64,000 bases of DNA from Paenibacillus solani (lineage in GTDB: Bacteria; Bacillota; Bacilli; Paenibacillales; Paenibacillaceae): NCBI RefSeq assembly GCF_001277345.1, contig NZ_LIUT01000008.1:492336-556335 (forward strand). Reading direction: 5' to 3'. Position 1 is the first letter of the stretch. Every line of letters begins with the position of its first letter. Below, piece after piece: positions 9,265 to 17,502 of the stretch. The translations under genes and the position numbers were made by a program. The notes beneath the pieces are model-generated. The model was given only the letters and a program-made list of their open reading frames with translations, made no database searches and was not told the DNA's origin.

Positions 9265-10526
9265 TGTCGGCGGCCGATACCCATGCTGCAATTGATGCCA
9301 TCTGGAGAATCGAATCTTCCAAAATCATTGCCTACCTGACCCGAATGGTCCGTGATATCGGCCTTGCCGAGGATCTGGCTCAGGATGCGCTGATCGCTGC
9401 ACTGGAACGCTGGCCTCAAGACGGTATACCGGATATTCCCGGCGGATGGCTTATGACTGCAGCGAAGCGCAAAGCGCTGGACCTGCTGCGCCGGAATAAA
9501 GTACGCGATCGGAAGTATGAGCAGTTGGGACGCGACATGGATTCCCGGATGGATTCGGAATTTGAAGTGCCGGAGGAGGGCGAAGTAAGCGATGATATTC
9601 TGCGGCTGATCTTCATGACCTGCCACCCGGTTCTCTCCCCTGAAGCGCGTGTAGCCCTGACGCTGCGTTTGCTCGGCGGATTAACGACAGCGGAGATCGC
9701 CCACGCCTATCTTGTGCCTGAACCTACGATCGCGCAGCGAATCGTTCGTGCCAAACGGACGCTGTCGGCGACCCGGGTGGCATTCGAGATTCCTCAGGGA
9801 GCCGAGCTCAAACCTCGATTGTCATCGGTCCTTGAGGTCATCTACCTCATGTTTAATGAGGGATATGCCGCGTCATCGGGCAGCCAGTGGATTCGCCCGC
9901 TGCTCTGTCAGGAAGCGCTCCGGATCGGGCGGGTGCTGGCGGAGATCGTGCCGGCGGAGGCCGAGGTGCATGGATTGGTTGCGTTAATGGAATTTCAGTC
10001 CTCCCGATTCAAGTCTCGGGTCAATTCGGAGGGGGAACCTGTCCTGCTTATGGATCAGAACCGGGCCCTGTGGGATTATATATTGATTCGGCGCGGTTTT
10101 GCCGCTCTGGATCGGATCGAGCGGTTGGGCGGAATGACGGGACCTTACGCCATACAGGCTGCCATTTCCGCGTGTCATGCCGGGGCACCGAGTGCAGCAG
10201 AGACGGATTGGATTCGAATCTCCGCGCTCTATGAGGCATTGGATCAGGTTTCTCCTTCGCCGATCGTGGAATTGAATCGGGCCGTTGCTCTTTCCATGGC
10301 TTTCGGTCCGGAGATCGGGCTTGAGATCGTGGACGTTCTGCAAAGCGAGCCTGCTTTGAAGGGGTATCATCTTCTCCCAAGTGTAAGGGGTGACATGCTC
10401 TTTAAGCTGGGACGTATGGATGAAGCTTGCGCGGAATTCAAGCTGGCCGCATCGCTGACGGATAACCTGAAGGAACATGTCCTGCTGCTAAACCGTGCGG
10501 CGGAATGCCTGTCAGCGGAGTCCTAA
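9264..10526 (+). CDS. ECF sigma factor with long C-terminal extension (ECF42 group)
   Basis: 420 residues, about twice the size of an ordinary ECF sigma factor. Region 2 (EDLAQDALIAALERWP) and region 4 (LRLLGGLTTAEIAHAYLVPEPTIAQRI) lie in the first 180 residues; the remaining 240 form the helical, TPR-like extension typical of ECF42. These sigma factors have no membrane anti-sigma factor, and the extension is thought to take over control. The neighbour DGPF gene, the overlap with it and the promoter motif shared with the VOC gene downstream all support the assignment. Stress signal unknown. Confidence 0.88.
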   Translation: MSAADTHAAIDAIWRIESSKIIAYLTRMVRDIGLAEDLAQDALIAALERWPQDGIPDIPGGWLMTAAKRKALDLLRRNKVRDRKYEQLGRDMDSRMDSEFEVPEEGEVSDDILRLIFMTCHPVLSPEARVALTLRLLGGLTTAEIAHAYLVPEPTIAQRIVRAKRTLSATRVAFEIPQGAELKPRLSSVLEVIYLMFNEGYAASSGSQWIRPLLCQEALRIGRVLAEIVPAEAEVHGLVALMEFQSSRFKSRVNSEGEPVLLMDQNRALWDYILIRRGFAALDRIERLGGMTGPYAIQAAISACHAGAPSAAETDWIRISALYEALDQVSPSPIVELNRAVALSMAFGPEIGLEIVDVLQSEPALKGYHLLPSVRGDMLFKLGRMDEACAEFKLAASLTDNLKEHVLLLNRAAECLSAES

Positions 10527-10576
10527 GACATGCTGAAGAAAAAAACTAAATTTTTTTTAAAAAAATATGAAAGTCG

Positions 10577-10603
10577 TGTCGATTATGCCAAATCTCATTC
10601 GTC
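10577..10603 (+). promoter_or_regulatory. Candidate ECF42-type promoter of the VOC gene
   Basis: TGTCGA at 10577-10582, 17-base spacer, CGTC at 10600-10603: a full match to the ECF42 signature as I recall it and the same spacing as the site at 8746. It lies 44 bases ahead of the preferred VOC start. Confidence 0.6.
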
Positions 10604-10646
10604 ATTTAGGTATAAAACAAAAAAACGAATCGAGAGGAAGATGATC

Positions 10647-11045
10647 ATGCAAGCACAAATGGTACCTTTTATTATTTCGGAGGATGCAAGAGGACAGGCG
10701 GATTTTTACATGCAAGCGCTGGGTGGAGAGATTGATGTATTGACCACATTCAAAGACATGCCGGGGATACCCGAAGCTCACCAAGATAAGGTTATGCATA
10801 TGTCGTTAACGCTGGCTGGCGGTAATAAGCTTATCCTCACCGATGCTTTTCAGGAAACCGCCAAGAGCTCAAGCATGGGTCTGGCCATCACGTTCACTCA
10901 CGAAGAAAACGCCCGTGCTGCTTATCGCCATCTAAGCGATGGGGGCACCGAGAAATATCCATTCGCCCTTCAGCCTTGGGGAGCCTACTACGGAGAAGTG
11001 GTAGACCGGTATGGCATGACCTGGCAGATGGTTCATCAGGGCTGA
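10647..11045 (+). CDS. VOC / PhnB-like protein
   Basis: 132 residues from the ATG at 10647, which has GAGAGG nine bases upstream; the open frame continues further upstream but that part overlaps the predicted promoter. The PhnB-like glyoxalase/bleomycin-resistance fold is shown by MVPFIISEDARGQADFY at the start, a central ALGGEIDVLTTF region and the C-terminal WGAYYGEVVDRYGMTWQ. PhnB-like proteins have no agreed reaction; the metal-ligand pattern of true glyoxalases is not evident. It follows the sigma gene and has its own ECF42-type promoter, so it is probably part of that regulon. Confidence 0.85.
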   Translation: MQAQMVPFIISEDARGQADFYMQALGGEIDVLTTFKDMPGIPEAHQDKVMHMSLTLAGGNKLILTDAFQETAKSSSMGLAITFTHEENARAAYRHLSDGGTEKYPFALQPWGAYYGEVVDRYGMTWQMVHQG

Positions 11046-11086
11046 GCTGAGAAATACTATACTACGATACAGAGGGAGCAGATAAA

Positions 11087-11428
11087 ATGAATCAAGAAGT
11101 AACAGATTACATTGCAGCCATTAGTGATGCCTGGAAGGTGGAGGTCAGCGAGCGACTTCGCGAGCTGGTGCACGAGACGATCCCTGAGGTTTCAGAACGG
11201 CTACAATAAAAAAAGCCCCACTTTTTGAAAAACGGAAAATATGCAGCCGTAATCAGCGTCGCAAAGAGCGCCGTCAGCTTTACGATATTTCATGCGGATG
11301 GCCTGGATTTTCCTGAAGGGTTGTTCGAAGGGCCGCCCGAACGAAAGACTATCAAAATCTCATCCGGGCAGCAGGTTGATTATAATATGCTCGGCTCCCT
11401 GCTAAAGCAGGCATCCGAGGGATTGTAA
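11087..11428 (+). pseudogene. DUF1801 protein interrupted by an in-frame TAA
   Basis: From the ATG at 11087 (AGGGAGC upstream) the frame reads 40 residues ending PEVSERLQ, then TAA at 11207-11209, then continues in the same frame as KKPHFLKNGKYAAV to a stop at 11428. Family members have Tyr between the Gln and the KKPHFLKNGKYA stretch, so a single TAT/TAC to TAA change explains the break; total length (113 codons) fits DUF1801. It follows the ECF42/VOC cluster, and DUF1801 genes often sit with such small stress proteins. It is either a recent nonsense mutation or a base-call error after a seven-A run. Function of the family is unknown. Confidence 0.8.
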
Positions 11429-11484
11429 GACATATGTAATAGAGAGCGTTGATAATTGGTGTTTCATGCTCCCTGATATCATAG

Positions 11485-11507
11485 CCGCGATCCTGCCAGG
11501 ATCGCGG
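11485..11507. terminator. Near-perfect hairpin, probable terminator
   Basis: CCGCGATCCTG, one base, CAGGATCGCGG. It stands between the DUF1801 pseudogene and the convergent DUF4023 gene. Flanking T-tracts are weak on both sides. Confidence 0.5.
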
Positions 11508-11520
11508 TATATCTTGTATG

Positions 11521-11649
11521 TTATTTCTTGGTGCCGTGCTGTTTGGTCGGCAGTTTGTCGCTGGGTGTGCCTTTGCCGTTATTTTTGTTGCGGCGGGCTT
11601 TCTCCGCATTCTCATTCATTTTTTCCACAAAATCGTGTGTGCTTTCCAT
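11521..11649 (-). CDS. DUF4023 small protein
   Basis: 42 residues starting MESTHDFVEKMNENAEKARR at 11649, where AAAGGAG lies ten bases upstream. An in-frame ATG 20 codons earlier has no ribosome site. The ESTHDFVEK opening and the PSDKLPTKQHG ending are typical of DUF4023, very small, highly charged proteins found in Bacillus and Paenibacillus. Function unknown; no membrane segment. Confidence 0.75.
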   Translation of the reverse strand: MESTHDFVEKMNENAEKARRNKNNGKGTPSDKLPTKQHGTKK

Positions 11650-11779
11650 AAAACGCAAGCTCCTTTCGCGCAGGGGATGGGTTTTCTTGATCATGCTTAA
11701 TATAACCATTTCGTCCGTATAGTATTTTGATCACTTCGGCACAAAAGGGAATGGCGGACACTTAATTAGGGGTGATCGG

Positions 11780-12250
11780 ATGTCCAAAAGGTTCTTATAT
11801 ATCATGCTGGTGGGCATGATGGCGGTGCTTGGAATGGGTGGATGCAGCGAAACGAACGAGGATGCCACGTCTTTGGATCAAAGTCTGTATTCCGTTAAGG
11901 AACTGCTGCAGCTGGACGCAGCGAAGGTGAAGTCCATTCAAGTGGTTTATGGGGACGGCACACGAATGGTATTGGACAGCAAGCAGGATATTGAACCCAT
12001 TATAAAGAGGGTGGAGCCCGTCCAAGCTAAGCGGATGACAGGTAACGAAGAACCGGGTCAACCGGGATTTTTATTCTATATGGATGTCATGCAAGGTGAG
12101 CAGGAGATTCGCGTGGCAAGCGAGTTTGAGGTGAATAGACAGTCATATACAATGGAGGGTCCTGAGCTTAACGAACTGAACAGATATATGGTTGAGCTGG
12201 GGCGATCCCACAACCCCGAATTGCTGCCGGGATATACGATAAGCGAATAG
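11780..12250 (+). CDS. Putative lipoprotein of unknown function
   Basis: 156 residues. An N-terminal signal (SKRFLYIMLVGMMAVLG) ends in MGGC, so Cys22 is the likely lipidated residue although position -3 is Met rather than Leu. The start has GGGGTGatcgg upstream. The mature part is acidic and soluble, with no domain I recognise; it contains an IQVVYGDGTRMVL segment that could form a beta hairpin. It is monocistronic between a DUF4023 gene and a terminator. Confidence 0.6.
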   Translation: MSKRFLYIMLVGMMAVLGMGGCSETNEDATSLDQSLYSVKELLQLDAAKVKSIQVVYGDGTRMVLDSKQDIEPIIKRVEPVQAKRMTGNEEPGQPGFLFYMDVMQGEQEIRVASEFEVNRQSYTMEGPELNELNRYMVELGRSHNPELLPGYTISE

Positions 12251-12330
12251 ATCAGCCTTGAAGTATGCTATCTATCATCCAAGACGAATCGTGGAAACCG
12301 GAACGTGGCAGGAATGACCCATCACCAAAA

Positions 12331-12369
12331 AATACCCAGCCAGCAGGCAGATGCCCGAGGCGGGGTATT
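12331..12369. terminator. Hairpin between the lipoprotein and monooxygenase genes
   Basis: AATACCC at 12331-12337 pairs with GGGTATT at 12363-12369, A-rich before and T-rich after, so it could act for both converging genes. Confidence 0.6.
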
Positions 12370-12440
12370 TGTAATGGCAGCGTCCTGCATGCACTTCCTG
12401 CAGTCCGATAGGGGCTGTGCAGGATAAAGCTTATGCCGGT

Positions 12441-12746
12441 TTACTTTGTATGACTGACCAGGAGTTCATATTTGTTCAGGGAAGCACCCAATATATTCTC
12501 ATTGCGCCCCTGACCGTGGGATTGGCGGAATGAATCGCTGGAAGTCCAGCGTTTGAACCCTTCTTCATTTTCCCATACCGTGGAAATCTTCAGCTCCTCA
12601 GCTTCTGCGCCTTCTTTGGCTTCATGCCATACTTCCATTCGCACGAATCCTTCAATTTCCTGTACGCCTTTTGCTTCAGCGAATCGTTGGGCAATTTCTT
12701 TACCAAAGCCCGGTTTAACCTTAATTGAGTTCGTAACTACTAGCAT
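12441..12746 (-). CDS. Antibiotic-biosynthesis-monooxygenase fold protein (HmoA/HmoB-like)
   Basis: 101 residues from the ATG at 12746, which has AAGGAGG eight bases upstream; a longer open frame upstream lacks one. The sequence MLVVTNSIKVKPGFGKEIAQ and the EGFVRMEVWHE and STVWENEEGFKRWTSSDSF stretches match the ABM ferredoxin-like fold of the heme-degrading monooxygenases HmoA and HmoB. A role in heme turnover or iron recovery is plausible but unproven from sequence; several ABM proteins act on other substrates. Monocistronic. Confidence 0.75.
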   Translation of the reverse strand: MLVVTNSIKVKPGFGKEIAQRFAEAKGVQEIEGFVRMEVWHEAKEGAEAEELKISTVWENEEGFKRWTSSDSFRQSHGQGRNENILGASLNKYELLVSHTK

Positions 12747-12889
12747 GCTTGATTCCTCCTTCGGTATTGACCGGAAAAGTCCGAGAAACATCCAGCCTAT
12801 TGTCGTATGTCCATTATACATGAACGGCAGGCCTGATTTCATCTTGGTAGTCTTGAGGAAGCAAACACTGAGCCGCTACTGTGAAACGA

Positions 12890-14119
12890 TTAGGATGCGG
12901 GAGGTCCTTCAGTCTGAAGTTCTGCCGCAGGATCTGCGGTCACCGGAGCCAGTGGTTTAGGTTTGGCTCTTCCACTCCAGGACCAGTAGGTGCCTATACG
13001 CAGCAGCCGTTCGACCGGGCCGCTGCGGAACCTTTTCAGCCAGATCAGGCTGATGGCTGCCAGTACGGCATAGATAAGGATCGCCAGCAGCGTTCCTTGC
13101 AGCACGCCAAGCTTGCCGAAGAGACCCAGCCCAAATCCATAGAATATCGATACGCATATGACGCTTTGTGTCAGATAGTTCGTTAGTGACATCCGTCCAA
13201 CAGCTTCAAAAGCCCGGATCAAGAGCGATTGTCTGGACGAGAAGGCGTAGATGGAAGCGAATAGATGGAGATACCCAAGCGCTAACAACGGGCCGCCTAG
13301 CATCATCAGGATACCGCTCCAGCTGTTGGAGTTACCCAACATGACGCCTGCCGTCTTCAAACCCAGACCAACCGGAATAAGGAGTGACCATCTCAAGTAC
13401 AATTTGATTTCCATGGAAGGATGGAGGAAGCGGCCGCGCTTTGCCGCCGCCATGCCAAACAGAAACATCGGTGCGTTCATCAGCGGGAGAATGATGACAA
13501 CCAGCAGTAACAGCCAATCTGGCAGATCGTAAGGTAGTTCCCCGTTTAAACGGAACTGAAAGATCTCACTGTAAGAGCCGCTGCTGTATACTTCGATGGA
13601 TTGCTTTACGAATGTCTCCATTTTCTCTCCTTCTGCAGCCGAAGGCTCCAGCATGCCGTATCCGAAAGCTGAAACCAGCGCGAGCAGAAGGGTCCCCCAG
13701 ATGATGAGCGTTTTGGGCTTCCGCTTTACAAACAGCAGCAGGAAGAACCCGACGGCTCCGTAGAACAGCAGAATATCGCCTTCCCATATGAATGTCGAAT
13801 GCAGAAAACCAAGAAGGATCAGCAGAATGGACCTGCGGGTAAAGCTGCGTCCATATTTGAGTCCTTTGGTGGTCAAGCTTTCCCTCATTTTGACCATGCT
13901 GTAGCCGAACAGGAATGTAAAAATCGGCATGAAGCTGGCCTCTACGAAAACTCTCAGCATATCATGGCTAACCCGGTCCAGGATGGATGGCTGAAAGTAG
14001 TGCAGTTCATCCTTACCAAACATGCCGTATTGAAAAATCAGCATGTTGGCCATTAGGATGCCAAGCAAGCTTAAGCCGCGAATGGCATCAACCGCTGTCG
14101 AGCGTTTATATGAATTCAT
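12890..14119 (-). CDS. DUF418 family polytopic membrane protein
   Basis: 409 residues from the ATG at 14119, supported by AGAGGTG six bases upstream. The N-terminal VDAIRGLSLLGILMANM and the FLFGYSMVKM segment are hallmarks of DUF418/YeiB-like proteins, which carry about ten membrane helices and resemble acyltransferase-3 proteins. The C-terminal region FEAVGRMSLTNYLTQSVIC is the conserved DUF418 block. Function unknown; some relatives are expressed under envelope stress. It is transcribed away from the two-component system at 14261, with inverted TTAACA-like elements between them. Confidence 0.82.
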   Translation of the reverse strand: MNSYKRSTAVDAIRGLSLLGILMANMLIFQYGMFGKDELHYFQPSILDRVSHDMLRVFVEASFMPIFTFLFGYSMVKMRESLTTKGLKYGRSFTRRSILLILLGFLHSTFIWEGDILLFYGAVGFFLLLFVKRKPKTLIIWGTLLLALVSAFGYGMLEPSAAEGEKMETFVKQSIEVYSSGSYSEIFQFRLNGELPYDLPDWLLLLVVIILPLMNAPMFLFGMAAAKRGRFLHPSMEIKLYLRWSLLIPVGLGLKTAGVMLGNSNSWSGILMMLGGPLLALGYLHLFASIYAFSSRQSLLIRAFEAVGRMSLTNYLTQSVICVSIFYGFGLGLFGKLGVLQGTLLAILIYAVLAAISLIWLKRFRSGPVERLLRIGTYWSWSGRAKPKPLAPVTADPAAELQTEGPPAS

Positions 14120-14188
14120 ATCGATCACCTCTGAAACCAAGTATAAAGTTCGAAATGAAATTACTCGGAAACGGCAACCTAACTTTTT

Positions 14189-14224
14189 CTTAACAGTTTC
14201 TCCATTTGTTTAACTCCTGTTAAG
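14189..14224. promoter_or_regulatory. Candidate operator between DUF418 gene and two-component system
   Basis: CTTAACAG at 14189-14196 and CTGTTAAG at 14217-14224 form an exact inverted repeat. TTAA elements begin at 14190, 14210 and 14220, that is in steps of 20 and 10 bases, on one face of the helix, as expected for an OmpR-family regulator. Confidence 0.4.
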
Positions 14225-14260
14225 GTTGCTGTGCTAGCATAAGTATGGGTGAGGATAAAT

Positions 14261-14980
14261 ATGGAGCTTACACGAATTTTAATTGTAGATGATGAACCTT
14301 CCATTGTGAAAATGCTGCAGATGGTGCTGCGCAAGGAAGGCTTTAACCGTATATATACGGCTTCCAGTTGTCAGGAAGCGCTTAGCGAAATCGCTGCCCA
14401 CGGAGCGGATTTTGTGCTGTTGGATGTCATGCTTCCGGATGGCACGGGATTTGATCTCTGTCCGCAGATCCGTTCTTATGGCAGCCCGCACATTCTGTTT
14501 CTGACGGCGAAGGCATCGGACCTGGATGTGCTGACCGGATTTGCGATGGGCGGGGACGATTATGTGACCAAGCCGTTTAACCCGCTGGAGATTGCCGCTA
14601 GAATCAAAGCGCGTCTACGTCGAGGCGGCTTGGGCAGGACTGTGGCGGCTGAGCATCGGCCAATCCAGCGTGCATGGGATTTCGGCCGGTTTAAGGTGGA
14701 TGAAACGGCCGGTGAGCTTACTGTGCTGGGCGAGCCTGTGCCTTGTCCGGCGCAGGTGTTTCAGCTTTTGTTATATTTTTGCAAGCATCCAGGAGTTGTA
14801 TTCTCTAAGTCGCAGCTGTACGAGGCCGTGTGGGGCATTGATGGGATGGGCGAGGATAATACCGTGATGGTGCATATCCGCCGTATCCGCGAGCGTATTG
14901 AGGAAGATCCGAGCAACCCGCAGTATTTGCTGACGGTTCGGGGGCTTGGTTACAAGCTGATGAAGGAGAAAGGGCGATGA
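14261..14980 (+). CDS. OmpR-family response regulator
   Basis: 239 residues from the ATG at 14261, with GTGAGG upstream. The receiver has the acidic pair in VDDEPS, phospho-Asp in LLDVMLPDG near residue 54, and TKPFN near 103. The C-terminal winged helix ends with VRGLGYKL. Its stop overlaps the kinase start (ATGA), so the two form one operon. The divergent DUF418 gene is a natural target. The stimulus cannot be read from the regulator. Confidence 0.93.
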   Translation: MELTRILIVDDEPSIVKMLQMVLRKEGFNRIYTASSCQEALSEIAAHGADFVLLDVMLPDGTGFDLCPQIRSYGSPHILFLTAKASDLDVLTGFAMGGDDYVTKPFNPLEIAARIKARLRRGGLGRTVAAEHRPIQRAWDFGRFKVDETAGELTVLGEPVPCPAQVFQLLLYFCKHPGVVFSKSQLYEAVWGIDGMGEDNTVMVHIRRIRERIEEDPSNPQYLLTVRGLGYKLMKEKGR

Positions 14981-16725
14981 GGCTGCGCAGAAGATTGGCC
15001 TTTCATTTTACGTATCAACTGATTGCATTCTCGGCGTTTATGTTTTGCTTTCTCATTGTGCTCTTATTCTTCTTGATCAGGCATATAAACAATGATGAAC
15101 TTCAGCGCAATTTTCCGACAGGTGTTCTGGACGGGATCGTGATGGAGACCGTGACGGAGAATGGCAAGGTGCTGCTGGGGGAGCATTGGAAGCATCTGCT
15201 GCGGGAGAAGAATATGTGGCTCCAGGTGGTGAATATGGAGGGGAAAGTCATTCACGCCACTAACACATCATCAAATGTCCCTTCCGAGTATTCGGTGAAC
15301 ACTTTGCTTGAGATAAAGGAGAACCGCCGTCTCGACAAGTACACGGTGGATTGGCAAATGGAGCTGTTTTATGAAGAGCCGCTGCTGTACCTGATGGGTC
15401 GCATTAATGAAAGCTCGGATCATCTTCGGGAGTGGTATGCTCAATTTCAAGAAAACGGCAGAGTAAGGCAGGGGGATGAAGAGTCACTTCGTAATGAGTT
15501 AGCGAGGCTTGGCGGCTACTTGCATGTTATTGACCGGGAGGGCCGTGTGGTCCAAACGGTGGGATCAGGGGCAGAGACGAAGGCAAGCTATCATCCGCTG
15601 GAGATTATGGCCATGCAGGAGCAGCCCGGCACATATGCAACGCATATCGCGGTTTACCGGGATGCGGCCAGCGGCAGCACCTGGGTCTACCATACGCCCC
15701 AAGACGGTGCTCTGGGGAAGAGACCGATGATGAATGATCTGATCCGCGTGGCGCTATGGACGATGATCTGTGTGCTGCTGCTGTCGCTCGGAGTCGCCAT
15801 ATGGCATGGATACCGGTATAGCCGGCCCTTGCTGCTGTTTACTGGATGGTTTGAGCGAATGGGCAGAGGAGCTTATGAGGAAGTCCTTACCCCCAAAGAC
15901 CGGAAGCGGGTGTTCCGCAGGAACGGAAAGCTGCGTATGCGCTTTAAGCTGTACAAGGAAGTCATCCATTCATTTTACAAAATGGCGGAGCAGCTTGCCG
16001 AAACCGAACGGGAGCGAGAGCGGCTCGACCGTAATCGGGAGGAATGGATGTCGGGAATATCGCATGATTTGCGTACCCCATTATCTTCCATCCAGGGTTA
16101 CGGGTATATGCTCGAAAGCGCGCCGCAGGATTGGAGTCAGGAAGAGCTGCGAGAGATGGGAACCGTGATCCGGGAAAAGGGCGATTACATGCTGGAGCTG
16201 ATCAACGACTTCTCGCTCGTGTTTCAGCTCAAGAATGAAATTCGGCCGCAGGAGCTGGCCCGGCTGGATTTGAATGAGCTCGTTCGTCGCTGCGTATTGA
16301 AATACGTTAACGATGCCACGGTAGATGCGAATTTCGTTTATGTTGGCAGCGGAGCAGCGCTTATGGTAGACGGGAACGCCAAATGGCTTCAGCGGCTGAT
16401 GGATAATCTTCTTACGAATGCCGTGAAGCATAATCAGCAGGGTGTTCACATTGAAATACGGGTGGAGAGACGTTCCGTAGGGGCAGCGATTACGGTTGCT
16501 GATCAGGGCGTGGGTATGGACGAGGAGACACGCGGCAATCTGTTTGAACGTTATTACCGGGGGACGAATACCGAAGAGAGTATGGATGGCTCAGGGCTTG
16601 GGATGAGCATTGCCAAGGCGATTGTTGAAGCCCATGGCGGCCGGGTAAGTGTATGGTCCGAAGTGGGCAGAGGAACCACCATCACCATTTTGCTGCCGGA
16701 GGCGATAAGGGATGCTAATCAATAG
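14977..16725 (+). CDS. Sensor histidine kinase with large extracellular domain
   Basis: 582 residues. A first membrane helix at about 10-35 and a second at about 252-275 enclose a sensor domain of some 215 residues with no family I can name. A short HAMP-like linker leads to the H-box SGISHDLRTPLSSIQGY near residue 360, an N-box with DNLLTNAVKHN, and the G-boxes DQGVGMD and GSGLGMSIAKAIVEAHGG. It should phosphorylate the regulator encoded just before it. Confidence 0.92.
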   Translation: MRLRRRLAFHFTYQLIAFSAFMFCFLIVLLFFLIRHINNDELQRNFPTGVLDGIVMETVTENGKVLLGEHWKHLLREKNMWLQVVNMEGKVIHATNTSSNVPSEYSVNTLLEIKENRRLDKYTVDWQMELFYEEPLLYLMGRINESSDHLREWYAQFQENGRVRQGDEESLRNELARLGGYLHVIDREGRVVQTVGSGAETKASYHPLEIMAMQEQPGTYATHIAVYRDAASGSTWVYHTPQDGALGKRPMMNDLIRVALWTMICVLLLSLGVAIWHGYRYSRPLLLFTGWFERMGRGAYEEVLTPKDRKRVFRRNGKLRMRFKLYKEVIHSFYKMAEQLAETERERERLDRNREEWMSGISHDLRTPLSSIQGYGYMLESAPQDWSQEELREMGTVIREKGDYMLELINDFSLVFQLKNEIRPQELARLDLNELVRRCVLKYVNDATVDANFVYVGSGAALMVDGNAKWLQRLMDNLLTNAVKHNQQGVHIEIRVERRSVGAAITVADQGVGMDEETRGNLFERYYRGTNTEESMDGSGLGMSIAKAIVEAHGGRVSVWSEVGRGTTITILLPEAIRDANQ

Positions 16726-16773
16726 CTGACCGTCCTGTATACAGATAGGGAGAACTGAATAACAGTGAGAAAT

Positions 16774-16806
16774 AGAGGCGCCTTTCGTTGTGGAGGAGCC
16801 TCTTTG
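16774..16806 (+). terminator. Weak hairpin after the kinase gene
   Basis: GAGGC and GCCTC arms around a 19-base loop, with only a short T-run after. It may be a leaky terminator. Confidence 0.35.
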
Positions 16807-16817
16807 CAAATGAATAA

Positions 16818-16846
16818 TTGCTATTTGGTTAGCGTTCACTTATGAT
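16818..16846 (+). promoter_or_regulatory. tetR promoter with embedded operator
   Basis: TTGCTA (16818-16823), a 17-base spacer and TATGAT (16841-16846). The spacer and the start of the -10 hold GTTAGCGTTCACTTAT (16828-16843), an imperfect palindrome repeated before the quinone reductase gene. The predicted transcript would start near 16853. Confidence 0.6.
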
Positions 16847-16852
16847 ATGGAT

Positions 16853-17443
16853 ATGAAAAAGAAACCGCATGTTGATAGCAAGAAGAAAGATATTTTACAG
16901 GCTGCCATGAAGCTCTTCGCCGAGAAGGGTGTGGATGGGGTATCCGTCAAAGAAATCGGTGCAGAAGCAGGTGTAACGGATGCGGCAATCTATAAGCATT
17001 TTACGAACAAGGATGCGGTGGCTGCGGAAGCGTTTGAGGAGTACTGCGGCCGTTATACGCGTCTGGTGGATGATTATGCCGCCCGGCCAGGAGCGTTTGG
17101 GGAGAGGCTGTCTTCTCTCGTAACCCGGGTATTGGTCTCTTATGACGAGGATAAATACGGCTTGCTGCTGTTGTCCCAGCATCACGAGCTGTTTACGGAG
17201 GTGCTCTTGAGCAGGGGACGCCAACCGCTGGATGCTTTGCAGGATTTGCTTGAGCAGGCGGTGAATAAGGGGGATATCCCGCCGCAGAACACGCGGTTAA
17301 CCGCCGTATTGATCATTGGCGCGTTCACTCAGCTTGCGGTTTCAACGATGCAAGGGGAGTTGGAAGAACCGTTGTCGCTGCTGGCAAATGAAGTGACGGC
17401 GCATCTATTGGCATTAATAGGCTTGGGAAAAGGTCCGGGGTGA
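16853..17443 (+). CDS. TetR-family transcriptional regulator
   Basis: 196 residues from the ATG at 16853 (an in-frame ATG at 16847 is two codons earlier). Neither has a ribosome site, and 16853 coincides with the predicted transcription start, suggesting a leaderless message. The N-terminal helix-turn-helix is clear: ILQAAMKLFAEKGVDGVSVKEI then AGVTDAAIYKHFTNKDAV. The C-terminal ligand domain is not assignable. A matching operator lies at its own promoter and at that of the downstream NAD(P)H:quinone reductase gene, so it most likely represses both until an electrophile or quinone binds. Confidence 0.88.
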   Translation: MKKKPHVDSKKKDILQAAMKLFAEKGVDGVSVKEIGAEAGVTDAAIYKHFTNKDAVAAEAFEEYCGRYTRLVDDYAARPGAFGERLSSLVTRVLVSYDEDKYGLLLLSQHHELFTEVLLSRGRQPLDALQDLLEQAVNKGDIPPQNTRLTAVLIIGAFTQLAVSTMQGELEEPLSLLANEVTAHLLALIGLGKGPG

Positions 17444-17463
17444 TCTTTTCTTTTTGTCATTAG

Positions 17464-17479
17464 GTTAGTGTTCGCTAAC
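17464..17479 (+). promoter_or_regulatory. Operator before the quinone reductase gene
   Basis: GTTAGTGTTCGCTAAC, near-palindromic and matching the tetR operator (consensus GTTAGYGTTCRCTWAY). A TTGTCA -35 at 17454-17459 begins ten bases before the operator, the same offset as at tetR. Confidence 0.6.
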
Positions 17480-17502
17480 TAAAAAATGAGGGGAAGATGC
17501 AG

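Noticed and set aside
11087-11428. Programmed recoding (frameshift, selenocysteine or pyrrolysine) in the DUF1801 gene
   Set aside because: Both halves are in the same frame and the stop is TAA, not TGA or TAG; a point mutation or read error is simpler.
14261-16725. Bacitracin-type (BceRS) detoxification system
   Set aside because: The kinase has a large extracellular domain and no ABC transporter adjoins, both unlike BceRS modules.
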